Positions 26,355 through 36,255 of a stretch of 64,000 nt of DNA are shown piece after piece. This stretch comes from Rubrivivax sp. GTDB lineage: Bacteria > Pseudomonadota > Gammaproteobacteria > Burkholderiales > Burkholderiaceae_C. A model generated the notes under the pieces. That model was not told where the DNA came from and did no database searches. It saw nothing but the letters and a program-made list of their open reading frames with translations. Within the stretch, counting starts at the first letter, position 1, and the number at the start of each line of letters is the position of its first letter. Both the position numbers and the translations under genes were made by a program. Location: positions 1 to 64,000 of the forward strand of contig JALHMT010000011.1 in NCBI GenBank assembly GCA_022843905.1. The letters run 5' to 3'.

Positions 26355-26686
26355 TGAATCGCCCTGTTCTCAAACCCCTCAGGCCCATCAGACCCGCCCC
26401 GGTCCCTCCAGAGGTGCTGTTCGCCGACCCGCTCACGCACGGCATGACGCAGCGCACCTCGGCATCCCCGGACTCCAAGCGAAGGATCCGGCCCGGATGG
26501 AAAGCAACCATCGTCCGGTCCGAATCCTTCGCCCGCCTCCGGGCCATCCAGAAATCCACGACCGACCCCGTGATCGACCTGAGCTACCTGGCGGACGCGT
26601 GCCTCCAGTTGGCCCTGGACGCCGGCCCCGAGGCCATCGTGCAGCGCGCGTTGTCGGGCCTGCAGCCCCAGCGCACCAAGCCCTGA
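26354..26686 (+). CDS. Uncharacterised small protein of the transfer operon
   Basis: A 110-residue basic protein with a proline-rich start (PVLKPLRPIRPAPVPPE) and a helical end (DLSYLADACLQLALDAG). The C-terminal half resembles small plasmid proteins that contain a YLADA helix, but no family is certain. It is coupled by TGATG to the OmpA-like gene and lies just before the pilin candidate. Confidence 0.6.
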   Translation: MNRPVLKPLRPIRPAPVPPEVLFADPLTHGMTQRTSASPDSKRRIRPGWKATIVRSESFARLRAIQKSTTDPVIDLSYLADACLQLALDAGPEAIVQRALSGLQPQRTKP

Positions 26687-26711
26687 ACCCTCAACTTCGA
26701 TGGAGCCAGCT

Positions 26712-27068
26712 ATGACCGCAATCTTCCCTACCGTCGCCGCGCCCGCGCCGATGCGCTCGCGCAAGCACCTGATCGTCGCCAGCCTTCTGGCATTCATTGC
26801 GCTGGGCCTGATGGCCGCCTTCCCCAGCCACGCCCTGGACCTGGTGGCCTTCGTCGGTATCGGCGGGCCGCTGGCCGCCGCCCTCGGGCAACTCGCCGCC
26901 TTGGCTCCCGGGGTCAAGGCCCTGGTCGGCTTCGTGGGATTCGTCGTGGCCTTCATCAGCCTCGCTGCCCTGCGCAACTTCGGGCCGGTCCTGTTCTACC
27001 TCGGCATGGCCATCTTCGGCGCCGTGGGCCTGACGATCGCCGGTGCCATCCTGGGCGCGGTCATCTGA
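26712..27068 (+). CDS. Probable conjugative pilin (TraA-like)
   Basis: The 118-residue product has a long basic leader with a hydrophobic helix ending SHA (cleavage after about residue 42) and a mature part of about 76 residues with two to three hydrophobic helices (GVKALVGFVGFVVAFISLAAL and FYLGMAIFGAVGLTIAGAILGAVI). Size, leader length and position directly before traL match F-type propilins. GGAG seven bases before ATG 26712 selects that start over ATG 26700. Sequence identity to F TraA is not evident. Confidence 0.65.
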   Translation: MTAIFPTVAAPAPMRSRKHLIVASLLAFIALGLMAAFPSHALDLVAFVGIGGPLAAALGQLAALAPGVKALVGFVGFVVAFISLAALRNFGPVLFYLGMAIFGAVGLTIAGAILGAVI

Positions 27069-27105
27069 GCGCCGCTGTCCATCACTGTGCAACCAGGGGG
27101 GTGCG

Positions 27106-27405
27106 ATGCAATCGGACACCTACATTCCGCGCCGACTCGACGACCAGTGGAAGCTCGGCTTCTGGGATGCCGACGTCGCATTCCCCTTCGTCTTCGCGCT
27201 CTTCGTCGGCTACCTGTCCAGCAGCAAGGTCGGCTTCGCGCTCTGCGCAAGCGTCGGCCTGTTCCTCAGCCGCTGGGTCTCGCGCACCAAGGCGGACAAG
27301 CATCCGGCGTTTGCGATGCACTGGGCGTACTGGGCCCTGCCGACCAATCCGCTGACGGGCCTGCGGGCCACGCCGCCCTCGCACCTGCGCCGCATGGTCG
27401 GCTGA
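27106..27405 (+). CDS. traL: Pilus assembly protein TraL
   Basis: The 99-residue inner-membrane protein fits TraL: an N-terminal YIPRRLDDQWKLGFWDADV, a hydrophobic pair of helices (FPFVFALFVGYLSSSKVGFALC) and the W-YWALP segment near the end. TraL works with TraE, K, B, V and C in building the F-type pilus. A GGGGGGTG Shine-Dalgarno precedes ATG 27106. Confidence 0.9.
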   Translation: MQSDTYIPRRLDDQWKLGFWDADVAFPFVFALFVGYLSSSKVGFALCASVGLFLSRWVSRTKADKHPAFAMHWAYWALPTNPLTGLRATPPSHLRRMVG

Positions 27406-27423
27406 ACTTGCGGAACACGGACC

Positions 27424-28047
27424 ATGGACTTCGAACGTCACCAGAACGACCTGCGCGTGCAGCGCAAGGCGAACCGCACGCTGGGCGCGATCGTCGCCCT
27501 GCTCTCGCTGTGCCAGTTGCTGTCGCTGGGCGTCATCGCCGGCATGGTCGGCAGCGAGCGAACCATCATCGTGCCGCCCAACATCGACAAGACCTTCTGG
27601 GTGACGCGGGACAAGGCGAGCACCGAATACCTGGAACAGATGGCCGGGTTCATGACCTGGCTGGTCCTCGACGTGTCGCCGTCGACCATCGACTGGAAGC
27701 GCAACGTGCTTCTCAACTACGTCGCACCGGACCGGCACGCGGCGATGAAGACGCAGATGGATCTGGAGGCCGATCGCCTGCGCAGCAACAACGCATCGAC
27801 CTCGTTCCTCATCCAGCAGCTCACTGCCAACGATAAGGATCAGTCGGTCCTCGTGATCGGCCGCCTGCGCCGGCAGATCAACGGCAGCGATGTCGGCGAG
27901 CCCGAGACGCGGGCCTACCAGACCCAATTCGAGTACACGGGCGGCCGTGTGCATGTCAGGACCTTCAAGGAGGTGCCCTATGGTCAAGCCAGCCAGGCCC
28001 ATCAGACTCGCCTCGGCGCTGCTGATCCCCGTCCTGTGGTTCGCTGA
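27424..28047 (+). CDS. traE: Pilus assembly protein TraE
   Basis: The 207-residue protein has one N-terminal membrane helix (about residues 18-42) and a periplasmic domain with SERTIIVPPNIDKTFWV, a signature of TraE (VirB8-like). The last 23 codons overlap the start of traK by 68 bp, an unusually long overlap in this cluster. The extreme C-terminus (QASQAHQTRLGAADPRPVVR) is probably unconserved readthrough in the traK frame region. Confidence 0.92.
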   Translation: MDFERHQNDLRVQRKANRTLGAIVALLSLCQLLSLGVIAGMVGSERTIIVPPNIDKTFWVTRDKASTEYLEQMAGFMTWLVLDVSPSTIDWKRNVLLNYVAPDRHAAMKTQMDLEADRLRSNNASTSFLIQQLTANDKDQSVLVIGRLRRQINGSDVGEPETRAYQTQFEYTGGRVHVRTFKEVPYGQASQAHQTRLGAADPRPVVR

Positions 28048-28801
28048 GCCGCGGATCGCCGGCGCCCTGCAGGTGGTCGAGGCCACCGACGGGGTGACGG
28101 TCGAGGCCGTGCTGGCGATCAAGGAGCCGACCCGCATCCGCATCGATGGTGCGTCGATCACGAACGTGTTCGGCAACATCTACTCGAGCAACTGCGGCGC
28201 AGCGGTCTCGACGCAGCCGGGCACCGGCAGCACACCCGTACTGCCTCAGACCAATCCGGCCGGCGAGATCGTGCTGGAGTGCGATGCAGACAAGGGCGAG
28301 ATCTATGTCCGGCCGGTCGGCGGCCTGGGCAAGCCGGTCAACCTGTTCATCTCCTCGCAGCACGCGACCTACACCTTGTTGCTGCGCCGGTCGGACACGC
28401 CCGCGGACACGATCGTCATCCGCGACAAGACGCCGCGGCAGGCACGGGCCGACCAGGCAGCTCCCGCGCCCGCTTCTCGTCAGTCCATCCACATCCGCTC
28501 ACTCAAGGCAATGCTGGTGGCAATGGCTTCCGACAGTGTGCCGACCGACGTCCGCGTGGAGGAAGTCAACCGGCCGATCCAGCTGTGGGTCGAAGCCCGC
28601 TTCGCGATGACCCGCGTCTACGAGGGTCGCGGCCTCGTCGGCGAGCGCTACCTACTGACCAACATCAGCACCCAGAACATGGTGCTGGCCGAGCAGGAGT
28701 TCGACCGTGAGACAGGCGGCGTGCTGGCGATCGCGATCGAGAACCACAACCTGCGCCCGGGTGACAGCACGACGGTCTTCGTGATCCGTCAGGGGGGCTG
28801 A
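27980..28801 (+). CDS. traK: Secretin-like outer-membrane core protein TraK
   Basis: The 273-residue protein has a signal peptide (ALLIPVLWFAEPRIAGA) and the TraK/VirB9-like beta domain with VTVEAVLAIKEPTRIRIDGASITNVFGN and an ending RYLLTNISTQNMVLAEQEFD. It should form the outer-membrane core complex with TraV and TraB. ATG 27980 lies inside the end of traE and gives the signal peptide; the longer frame from 27890 does not. Confidence 0.92.
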   Translation: MVKPARPIRLASALLIPVLWFAEPRIAGALQVVEATDGVTVEAVLAIKEPTRIRIDGASITNVFGNIYSSNCGAAVSTQPGTGSTPVLPQTNPAGEIVLECDADKGEIYVRPVGGLGKPVNLFISSQHATYTLLLRRSDTPADTIVIRDKTPRQARADQAAPAPASRQSIHIRSLKAMLVAMASDSVPTDVRVEEVNRPIQLWVEARFAMTRVYEGRGLVGERYLLTNISTQNMVLAEQEFDRETGGVLAIAIENHNLRPGDSTTVFVIRQGG

Positions 28802-28803
28802 CC

Positions 28804-30180
28804 ATGGGCCCGAGCATCAGGGACCGCGCGTCCACGCTCATCGAGCGGATGTCGCCGCGCGCGCGTCAGTGGGCGACCATCGGCGCCATCTCGGCGGTGG
28901 CCGTCGGCGTGCTGTGGACCGTGTTCGCGATGGGTTCCGGCGACTCGCCGCAACGCAGCGCGGTCGCGGCGGGCGCCGGCGATCTGAAGCCGACCAACGT
29001 GGACCTGATGGCGCCGGGCGCGCAGGTGCGCGAGGTCGAGGCCTGGGTCGGCCAGGCCGGCAAGAAGCTCGCGCAATACGAGAGCGAGCGAGACGACCAG
29101 CGTCGCATCAACCGCGAACGCAAGGAGGCCGAGGACAACCTGATGCGGCGCTTTGCCGATCTCGAAGCCCGCCTGAAGGCCTCTCCGGGTGAACCGGCCC
29201 CGGCCGCCTCGGCGCCGAATGCTGCTGCACCTGCCGCAGCGAACCGCCTCCCGCCGGATGCAGCGCTCGCCCGGACTGCGCTGCCACCTCCGCCGCCGCC
29301 GCCGCTGCCGACGGCGCGAGCTGGCATGCCGCCGGGCACGCCATCCCAGGTGCCGCCCTTCGGGATCGACGCACCCGCTGCACCGCCGCAGCCGACGCTC
29401 GTCCGGGTGGCGATCGCCCAGCCAAAGGCGAGCGATGCCGCGCCCGACGGGTCCGGCAAGGCGGCCCCTCAGACCATCGACACGTACCTCCCCGTGAGCT
29501 TCACGCGCGGTGTCCTGCTGGGCGGCCTCGATGCGCCCACTGGCGGCCAGTCGCAGACCAACCCGCACCCCATCCTGATCCGCCTGTCGGACAACTCGGT
29601 GCTGCCCAACCGCTTCCGGGCCGAGTACCGGGAGTGCTTCGTCATCGCCGCCGGCTACGGCGACATCAGCTCGGAGCGCGCCTACCTGCGCACCGAGTCG
29701 CTCTCCTGCGTGCGCGCCGACGGCACGGCACTGGAGGTGCGGATCCAGGGCAGCGTGTACGGCGAGGACGGCAAGGTCGGCATGCGCGGCCGCCTCGTCA
29801 CCAAGCAGGGCCAGATGCTGGCCAATGCCCTGATGGCCGGCGTCGTCAGCGGCATCGGTCAGGGCATCTCGACCGCGAACACCACCTACAGCACCTCGGC
29901 GCTGGGTCAGGTCGCGACGACCGGAGGCAGCGACGCGCTCCGGGCCGGCCTGGGCAGCGGTGTCGGCAAGGCACTCGATCGCCTGGCGCAGTACTACATC
30001 AAGCTGGCCGAGCAGACCTTCCCGGTCATCGAGATCGATGCCGGACGCGAGATCGACGTCGTGATCACGAAGGGCGTGCGCATCGAGGGTGTCGATACCG
30101 CCAAGGCCGCTCCTACGTCCTATCCGCGGCGAGCCGACCCGGCCGAGCGCTACATGAAGGTCAACGATGATGAAGACTGA
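28804..30180 (+). CDS. traB: Transenvelope scaffold protein TraB (VirB10-like)
   Basis: The 458-residue protein has one membrane helix (about 20-42), a coiled coil (about 80-120), a Pro/Ala-rich stretch (about 125-190) and a C-terminal TrbI/VirB10 domain beginning near [19 protein letters not shown], with [23 protein letters not shown] strands and SGIGQGIST. It spans from inner to outer membrane and joins TraK and TraV. It overlaps the next gene by 14 bp. Confidence 0.93.
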   Translation: MGPSIRDRASTLIERMSPRARQWATIGAISAVAVGVLWTVFAMGSGDSPQRSAVAAGAGDLKPTNVDLMAPGAQVREVEAWVGQAGKKLAQYESERDDQRRINRERKEAEDNLMRRFADLEARLKASPGEPAPAASAPNAAAPAAANRLPPDAALARTALPPPPPPPLPTARAGMPPGTPSQVPPFGIDAPAAPPQPTLVRVAIAQPKASDAAPDGSGKAAPQTIDTYLPVSFTRGVLLGGLDAPTGGQSQTNPHPILIRLSDNSVLPNRFRAEYRECFVIAAGYGDISSERAYLRTESLSCVRADGTALEVRIQGSVYGEDGKVGMRGRLVTKQGQMLANALMAGVVSGIGQGISTANTTYSTSALGQVATTGGSDALRAGLGSGVGKALDRLAQYYIKLAEQTFPVIEIDAGREIDVVITKGVRIEGVDTAKAAPTSYPRRADPAERYMKVNDDED

Positions 30181-31003
30181 AGCCCTGATGCGTCTGTCCG
30201 GCGCAGCGATCACGACTGCCGCGCTCTCGTTCCTTTCGTCACCGGTTCAGGCTGCACCGAATGCGCAGGAAGCGCGGTTCCTCGCCACGCTGCAGAAGGC
30301 GAACCCCGGCACGAGGTTCACGTCCGTGCAGCAGAGTGCAGTTCCCGGCCTCTACGAAGTGTGGATGGGGCCGAACGTCGCCTACGTTTCCGCGCGCAAC
30401 CCGCGCTACTTCATCTTCGGGCGCGTCATGGACACCGTCACCATGACCGACCTGACCGGCCCCAAGCTCGCACTCGCCGAGCGCATGCGTGCCGACACGG
30501 AAGTTGCAGCCAGCGCGCAGTCGGTTGCAGTGGACAGGCTGCCGATCGCGGATGCGATCAAGACGGTGCGCGGCACGGGCAGCCGCAGTCTTTATGTATT
30601 CAGCGACCCGGCATGCGGCTTCTGCAAGCGCCTCGAGCCGGAGCTGGAGAAGCTGCAGGACGTGACGGTCTACACCTTCCTCGTCCCGTTCCAGGGTCGC
30701 GCGCTACCGCAGGCCGTGTGGTGTTCGGCGGACCGGACGAAGGCCTGGCACGACCTGATGCTGCGCGGCGACGCAACTGCACTGGGCGCCCAAGCCGACT
30801 GCACGACGCCGCTGGACCGCAATCTCCAACTCGCCCGGCAGCTGAGGGTCAACGGCACGCCGACGCTGCTCTATGCCGACGGTCTGCGCACCGACGGCTA
30901 TGTGGATGCGCAGGAAGTGGAACGCCGACTCGCTGCGGCCGCAGGACGAAGCGGGGCGCAGGCGTCGGCCGGGACCGCGCAAGTCCAGGAGAAATCGCCA
31001 TGA
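30167..31003 (+). CDS. dsbC: DsbC-like periplasmic disulfide isomerase
   Basis: The 278-residue protein has a signal peptide (about residues 8-30), an N-terminal dimerisation-like region and a thioredoxin domain with the active site C150-G-F-C153. A second pair (WCSADR, ADCTTP) is in the C-terminal domain as in DsbC. It would correct disulfides in the cysteine-rich TraN and TraU. The same gene lies between traB and traC in SXT/R391. ATG 30188 (MRLSGAA) is an alternative start. Confidence 0.9.
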   Translation: MMKTEALMRLSGAAITTAALSFLSSPVQAAPNAQEARFLATLQKANPGTRFTSVQQSAVPGLYEVWMGPNVAYVSARNPRYFIFGRVMDTVTMTDLTGPKLALAERMRADTEVAASAQSVAVDRLPIADAIKTVRGTGSRSLYVFSDPACGFCKRLEPELEKLQDVTVYTFLVPFQGRALPQAVWCSADRTKAWHDLMLRGDATALGAQADCTTPLDRNLQLARQLRVNGTPTLLYADGLRTDGYVDAQEVERRLAAAAGRSGAQASAGTAQVQEKSP

Positions 31004-31680
31004 AGCTCCGCACCGACCCGTCCGCTGTCTGCGTCACTACGCTCTGCGCCGCGCTGCTTGCCGGCTGTTCCAGCATCACCGGCCTGGATGGTTCATCGCA
31101 GTACGCCTGCAAGGCGCCCGAAGGCGTCAAGTGCGACTCGGTCTCGGGCAACTACTACAACGCCCTCCAGAACAACCTGCCCGCGCAGCGCAAACCGACG
31201 GGCGCAAGAAGCCCGTCGGGCCTGCCGGAACCACAGGGCGCTCCTGCAGTCCGGAGCACTGCCCGCTCTGGCCCGGCATCGATCCCCACCGCGATCGGGG
31301 CCGGCGCCGCTGCCGAGGGGTCCACCTACATGGCCACGCCGCTGCGGGCAGGTCCGCGCGTACTGCGGCTCTGGATCAAGCCCTGGGAGGACGCCGACCG
31401 CGACCTCAATGGCGAGAGCCTGGTGTACGTCCAGATCGACAACGGACGGTGGCTCGTCGATCACGTGCAGCGCCAGGCGCGCGATGCCTATGCGCCGATC
31501 CGGCCGACCCGACTTCCGACCTCGGCCGGCAAGGGTCAGTCACCTGACGCCCGGGACTCCGACACACGGCCCCATTTGCAGCAGCTGCAACAAGGCCAGG
31601 CCGCCCCCGAGGACGGATCGGCGGTCGCCCAGGCTCTGCGTGCCCTCCAGGCGCGGCCCGCCACCCCTCCGGGCAACTGA
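31000..31680 (+). CDS. traV: Outer-membrane lipoprotein TraV
   Basis: The 226-residue protein begins with a lipoprotein signal ([11 protein letters not shown], lipidated Cys about residue 24), then the TraV landmark [21 protein letters not shown] with its cysteine pair. The middle is Pro/Ala-rich; [28 protein letters not shown] is the conserved C-terminal core. It anchors the core complex to the outer membrane. The ATGA overlap with dsbC places it in the operon. Confidence 0.92.
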   Translation: MKLRTDPSAVCVTTLCAALLAGCSSITGLDGSSQYACKAPEGVKCDSVSGNYYNALQNNLPAQRKPTGARSPSGLPEPQGAPAVRSTARSGPASIPTAIGAGAAAEGSTYMATPLRAGPRVLRLWIKPWEDADRDLNGESLVYVQIDNGRWLVDHVQRQARDAYAPIRPTRLPTSAGKGQSPDARDSDTRPHLQQLQQGQAAPEDGSAVAQALRALQARPATPPGN

Positions 31681-31701
31681 GCATCGACATCGGGAGCACA
31701 C

Positions 31702-34308
31702 ATGCTGGCCACACTGCGCACAAGCCTGTTCGGCGAGGAAGGTGCCGCCGAAGGCTTCACGGGCCTCTTCGGCCTGGGCGGCAAGGACGAGTCTCCGGCA
31801 GACCAGTTTGCCAGTTGGCTCCCCTACGTCGCCTACCTCGACGAAGAACAGCTCTTCGTCAATCGCGACGGCATCGGCTTCCTGCTGGAGATCATGCCGC
31901 AGTCGGGGGCCGACGACCGCATGGTCGAGGTCCTGATCTCGCTGTATGCCAACTGCCCGGCCGCCACCGGCATCCAGTTCCACCTGTTCGCATCACCGCA
32001 CATCCGCCCCCAGTTGCGGCGCTACGCGAACCTGCGCATGGAAGACGCCGACCAGTTGAGCAAGGCACAGCGCTGGGGCCGGCCCGCCCGCAACGACAAC
32101 CTGTTCCGGGTCCTGGCCCGCCGGCGCTTCGACCACCTGACCGCAGGAGCCCAGGACTCCCTGACGCAGGGCTTCCACTACACGATGCGGGACTTCCGGC
32201 TGATGATGAGCGTCACCCTGCAGGGCGACCCGTCCAACGTCGCGCGTCGCGAAGAAATCGTCTCGCTGCGCGACGGCATGTCGACGACCCTGCGGTCGGC
32301 CTCGCTGCCGAACCGCGTCTGCGACGCCGCCGACCTCATCAACTGGTGCTCCCTGTTCCTGAACCCCGACCGGATCACGAGCACGCACGCACCCGACCTT
32401 CACTACGACGACGGCCGCGAGATCCGCGACCAGATCGTCGACCACGACACGATCCAGGATGCGAGGGCCAACGGCCTGCACCTGTGGAAGGAAGGTGGCG
32501 ACGCAGGCCTGGACGTGCGCTTCTTCTCGATCAAGTCGTTCCCCGAGCGCTTCGGCCTCTGGCAGATGGGGTCGCTCATCGGCGACCTGATGCAACCGGC
32601 GCTCCAGTACAACGCCCCGTTCCTGCTTACGATGGGCGTGCATGTCCTGGATCCCAATGCGACCCGGAACACGGTGACCGCCAACCATGTGCGGGCCACG
32701 CAGAACGCGGGCAGCAAGATGGCGGTGGTCATGCCCGATGTCGGCAAGAAGGCCCGCGACTGGACCGCCGCCGCCGACGTGATCGATGCCGGCGGCGCCA
32801 TCGTGAGCCTGTATCACCAGCTCGCCCTGTTCACGCAGCCCGACAGGGCGGTTCAGGCCCAGGAGACTGCCAAGGCAATCTGGCGCGCACGGGGTTTCGA
32901 GCTGAACGCCGACGTGTACATGCACCGGCAGGCCCTGATCGCGAGCCTGCCGATGACGATGTCACCCCGCTTCCACGGTGATCTCCGCAAGATGCGCCGC
33001 GTCACGCGAAAGACCATGGGCAACGCCATCCATCTGGCGCCTCTCATCGCCGAATGGCGCGGCACGCGCACGCCCACGATGCTGTTCGGCGGACGCCGGG
33101 GCCAGCTGATGACGCTGGACGTCTACGACAACGACCTGGGCAACTACAACTTCGCCATCATCGGCGCGCCAGGCTCCGGCAAGTCGGTCCTGATGAACGA
33201 GATGGCCTGGTCCTACCGCTCGATCGGTGCCCGGGTGTGGATGCTGGACCTCGGCCGCTCCTTCGAGAAGCTCTGCAAGAAGGCGGGCGGCACCTACATC
33301 GAATTCCGGTCCGACTCGAAGATCAACCTCAATCCGTTCAGCGTCGTCACGGACGAGTGTGTCGCGGCCGATGGCACGGTGGAAGGGGGCATCAACGAAG
33401 ACATCGACATGCTCAAGCCGGCGCTGGCCAAGATGTGCTCCATGGGCCGGACGCTCGAGGAAGTGCAGCTCAAGGCCCTGGGGGCGATGGCGCTCAAGCT
33501 CTACAAGGAATACGGGCGCGATCTGACGATCACCGGCCTGCGTGACGCCTTCAAGACCGGCAGCATGCCCGAGCTCGGCCTGAACGGCGATCAGCGCGTC
33601 AAGGACCTGGCCGTCATGCTGAACCCGTACACCCGCGACGGCGAGTACGCCCGCTTCTTCGAAGGCCGCAACAACATCGACTTCTCGAACGACTTCATGG
33701 TCATCGAGAACGAGGAGCTCAAGCGCAAGCCGGAACTGCACGCCGTCGTCAACATCCTGTTGATGTACCAGATCACGGGGCAGATGTACCTGTCCCGCGA
33801 CCGCAAGAAGGTGCTGTTCATCGACGAGCTGAAGCAGCAACTCGGTGACATCGGCTCGGACGACCCGGTGAAGGCCGCCGTCGTCGAGGAAGCCGCGCGC
33901 CGGGCACGCAAGTACGGCGGCGCGCTCGGCACCGCGACCCAGAGCGCCGACGACTTCTACGGCTCAGCCCAGATGGAGGCGGCGCTGAACTGCTCGGACT
34001 GGGTCTTCCTGCTGCGCCAGAAGGCCGAGTCGATCGAACTGCTCGGCCGGCGCGGCCGCATCACGATGGACGAGTCGAAGAAGCGACTGCTGCAGTCCCT
34101 GCGCACCGAACCCGGCGTCTTCTCGGAGTGCTACGTGTCGTCCCCGGTCGGCGAGGGCGTCGCACGCAACATCCTCGACCCGTTCAGCCATCTGCTGTTC
34201 AGCAACAAGCTGGAGGACAACGCGCCGCTGGACGAACTGCGCAGCGCTGGCCTCTCGATCGACGACGCCATCACCGAACTGCTTCGCCGCCGGGGGCACA
34301 GCGTATGA
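31702..34308 (+). CDS. traC: Type IV secretion ATPase TraC (VirB4-like)
   Basis: The 868-residue protein is full length for TraC. Walker A is GAPGSGKS (488-495), Walker B VLFIDEL (704-710), and the N-terminal half has DQFASWLPYVAYLDEEQLFVNRDG. It powers pilus assembly at the inner membrane. Its stop overlaps the trbI start by 4 bp. Confidence 0.95.
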   Translation: MLATLRTSLFGEEGAAEGFTGLFGLGGKDESPADQFASWLPYVAYLDEEQLFVNRDGIGFLLEIMPQSGADDRMVEVLISLYANCPAATGIQFHLFASPHIRPQLRRYANLRMEDADQLSKAQRWGRPARNDNLFRVLARRRFDHLTAGAQDSLTQGFHYTMRDFRLMMSVTLQGDPSNVARREEIVSLRDGMSTTLRSASLPNRVCDAADLINWCSLFLNPDRITSTHAPDLHYDDGREIRDQIVDHDTIQDARANGLHLWKEGGDAGLDVRFFSIKSFPERFGLWQMGSLIGDLMQPALQYNAPFLLTMGVHVLDPNATRNTVTANHVRATQNAGSKMAVVMPDVGKKARDWTAAADVIDAGGAIVSLYHQLALFTQPDRAVQAQETAKAIWRARGFELNADVYMHRQALIASLPMTMSPRFHGDLRKMRRVTRKTMGNAIHLAPLIAEWRGTRTPTMLFGGRRGQLMTLDVYDNDLGNYNFAIIGAPGSGKSVLMNEMAWSYRSIGARVWMLDLGRSFEKLCKKAGGTYIEFRSDSKINLNPFSVVTDECVAADGTVEGGINEDIDMLKPALAKMCSMGRTLEEVQLKALGAMALKLYKEYGRDLTITGLRDAFKTGSMPELGLNGDQRVKDLAVMLNPYTRDGEYARFFEGRNNIDFSNDFMVIENEELKRKPELHAVVNILLMYQITGQMYLSRDRKKVLFIDELKQQLGDIGSDDPVKAAVVEEAARRARKYGGALGTATQSADDFYGSAQMEAALNCSDWVFLLRQKAESIELLGRRGRITMDESKKRLLQSLRTEPGVFSECYVSSPVGEGVARNILDPFSHLLFSNKLEDNAPLDELRSAGLSIDDAITELLRRRGHSV

Positions 34309-34673
34309 AGCAGACACTGCTCGGTGGCGCCATGACCGTGTGCGTATCCGTGCTCGTCACGGCCTGCGGCCTGCTGGCCTACGACCGCCTCGTGGTGCGG
34401 CCTGCGCAGGTCATCGGGGTGGTCGATGTCGCCGAGATCTACCGGCTCAAGGAAGCCGAGTTCGCAGCGCTGATGACGCGCGGCAACTCGGATGCGGACC
34501 GGCAGCAGGCCATGGACCTGGCGACCAGCTTCGCGCGGCGGTTGCCCCGGGCACTCGAGGAATTGCCCGCGGACTGTCGCTGCCTCGTGGTGCTGAAGAG
34601 CGCAGTGGCCGGGCCTACTGCACGCACGCTCGATCTGACGCCAGTGCTGAAGACCAAGGTGGATGCTCGATGA
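34305..34673 (+). CDS. trbI: TrbI-type (F) pilus assembly protein
   Basis: The 122-residue protein has an N-terminal membrane helix (MTVCVSVLVTACGLLAYDRL) and the F-type TrbI core VIGVVDVAEIYRLKEAEFAAL followed by FARRLPRALEELPADCRCLVVLKSAV. It starts at the ATGA overlap with traC and ends in another with the S26 peptidase gene, as in F where trbI lies between traC and traW. It affects pilus outgrowth or retraction in F. Confidence 0.82.
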   Translation: MKQTLLGGAMTVCVSVLVTACGLLAYDRLVVRPAQVIGVVDVAEIYRLKEAEFAALMTRGNSDADRQQAMDLATSFARRLPRALEELPADCRCLVVLKSAVAGPTARTLDLTPVLKTKVDAR

Positions 34674-35254
34674 ACGCCACCACACGCCCCGGTCTGCGCC
34701 ACGGCAGATTTCTGGCCTGGCTGGGCGCCGGTGCCCGAACAGTGATCGCCGACGCCAGGCGGCACCGGCTGGTGTTCGTCGCCTTCGGTGCTATCTGGGC
34801 ACTGGCGCTGACCCGCGTCTTCATCCACCACACGCCGATCCTTCCCGTCCTCTTCAACTGGACGGCCAGCCTCCCCTACCGGATCGTCGTGGTCGATCAC
34901 GGGCCCATGCCGCTGGCGCGCGGCGACCTCATCGTCTACGCCTTCGATGGCGAAGCCGCGGAGCGCGACTACCCCGGCCTGAAGCGACAGCCCTTCTTCA
35001 AGCAGATCGCCGGCGTCGCCGGCGATGTGGTCACCGTCGACGGTCGCGACGTGTTCATCAACGGCCTGCCCGTGGGCCGGGCCAAGACCCACACCTTCGA
35101 CCGCCGGCCGCTGGACCCTATTGCCCCCACTGTCATCCCGCCTGGCCATGTCTACGTGCAGGGCACCAGCGCCGACAGCTTCGATTCGCGCTACCGCAGC
35201 AGTGGCCTGGTCAGCACGGCTGACGTCGTGGCGCGGGTGCGGCCGCTGCTCTGA
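34670..35254 (+). CDS. S26-family signal peptidase (TrhF/TraF-type)
   Basis: The 194-residue protein has one membrane helix (about 33-52) and then a periplasmic S26 peptidase fold: the presumed nucleophile serine in TASLPYRIVVV, the base lysine in KRQPFFKQIAGVAGD, and GHVYVQGTSADSFDSRY near the end. It probably processes the pilin or another exported transfer protein. The equivalent gene (trhF) lies between traC and traW in SXT and IncA/C. Confidence 0.88.
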   Translation: MNATTRPGLRHGRFLAWLGAGARTVIADARRHRLVFVAFGAIWALALTRVFIHHTPILPVLFNWTASLPYRIVVVDHGPMPLARGDLIVYAFDGEAAERDYPGLKRQPFFKQIAGVAGDVVTVDGRDVFINGLPVGRAKTHTFDRRPLDPIAPTVIPPGHVYVQGTSADSFDSRYRSSGLVSTADVVARVRPLL

Positions 35255-35264
35255 GGAGAACGTC

Positions 35265-35615
35265 GTGAGCCTTCTGACACGCACCGCCTTGCTGCTCGCC
35301 ATGCTGTCGATCCTGACGACCCCGGTACCCGCGCATGCCCAGAGCGACGCCGCGGCGATCGAAGGTGACCTGCCGATCGAGTCCTATTTATCCCTGCTGA
35401 CCCAGGTCGCCCCTGCAGCGCGCGACGGCGCAGAGGCCTACATGGCGGCATTCCGCAAGCGCTGCGGCCGTGCCCTGCAGACCGTCGAACTGCGCCGCGC
35501 CTTCGCCGAAGGCAGCGGTGATCCCACGCTGATGGCGATGGTGCGCTCCACCCATCAGAAAGACACGGCGGCCGTGCAGCGCCTCGGCGCCACGATCGCC
35601 TGCCCCAGGGGCTGA
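35265..35615 (+). CDS. Small periplasmic protein of unknown role in the pilus operon
   Basis: The 116-residue product starts at GTG 35265, preceded by GAGGAG, and has a signal peptide ending AHAQS. The mature part is helical with two cysteines (FRKRCGRALQ and TIACPRG) that could form a disulfide. No family recognised. It ends 1 bp before traW, so it is part of the operon. Confidence 0.7.
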   Translation: MSLLTRTALLLAMLSILTTPVPAHAQSDAAAIEGDLPIESYLSLLTQVAPAARDGAEAYMAAFRKRCGRALQTVELRRAFAEGSGDPTLMAMVRSTHQKDTAAVQRLGATIACPRG

Positions 35616-35616
35616 G

Positions 35617-36255
35617 ATGCGCGAGCGCACCGTATCGGTCAGGGCTGTGGCCATCGGCTGGGCCCTGGTCGCGTGCGGTATGGCCCAGGCCGAGAACCTC
35701 GGCAGGATCGGCCCGACCTACCCCATCGCCGAGCAGAACCTGCTCGACCACATCATGGCCCGCCTGCGCGATAAGGAGCGCAGCGGAGAACTCGCGAAGT
35801 TCGAGCAACTTGCCAGGGCGCGGGCCAGCGAGTCCGTGCTGAACCCCAAGCCCGTGCCGGGCCTGCGCCTCAGCGAGGTGCCGCGCACCTACTACTTCGA
35901 CCCGAGCTTCACGCTCGATCGCAACGTCGTCGACGAGACAGGCGCCGTGCTGTTCCCTGCCGGCCTGCGCAAGAACCCGCTCGACGTGGTCTCGCTGTCG
36001 AAGCACCTGCTGTTCTTCGACGCCCGTGACGTGCGCCAGGTCGCGAAGGCGCGGGAGCTGATCGCGCGCTACCAGGGCCGCGTCAAGCCGATCCTGGTCG
36101 GTGGCAGCTACATCGACCTCATGAAGGCCTGGAACACGCCCGTGTACTACGACCAGGAAGGCACGCTCGTCCGCAAGCTGGGCATCACGGGCGTCCCGGC
36201 CATCGTCTCGCAGGAGGGTTCCAGGCTACGCATCGACGAGGTGACCGTGCGATGA
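35617..36255 (+). CDS. traW: Pilus assembly protein TraW
   Basis: The 212-residue periplasmic protein has a signal peptide ending AQAEN, the TraW start LGRIGPTYPIAEQNLLDHIMARL and the conserved YYFDPSFTLDRNVVDETGAVLFPAGLRKNPLD. TraW acts with TrbC and TraU in pilus assembly. The stop overlaps traU as ATGA. Confidence 0.94.
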   Translation: MRERTVSVRAVAIGWALVACGMAQAENLGRIGPTYPIAEQNLLDHIMARLRDKERSGELAKFEQLARARASESVLNPKPVPGLRLSEVPRTYYFDPSFTLDRNVVDETGAVLFPAGLRKNPLDVVSLSKHLLFFDARDVRQVAKARELIARYQGRVKPILVGGSYIDLMKAWNTPVYYDQEGTLVRKLGITGVPAIVSQEGSRLRIDEVTVR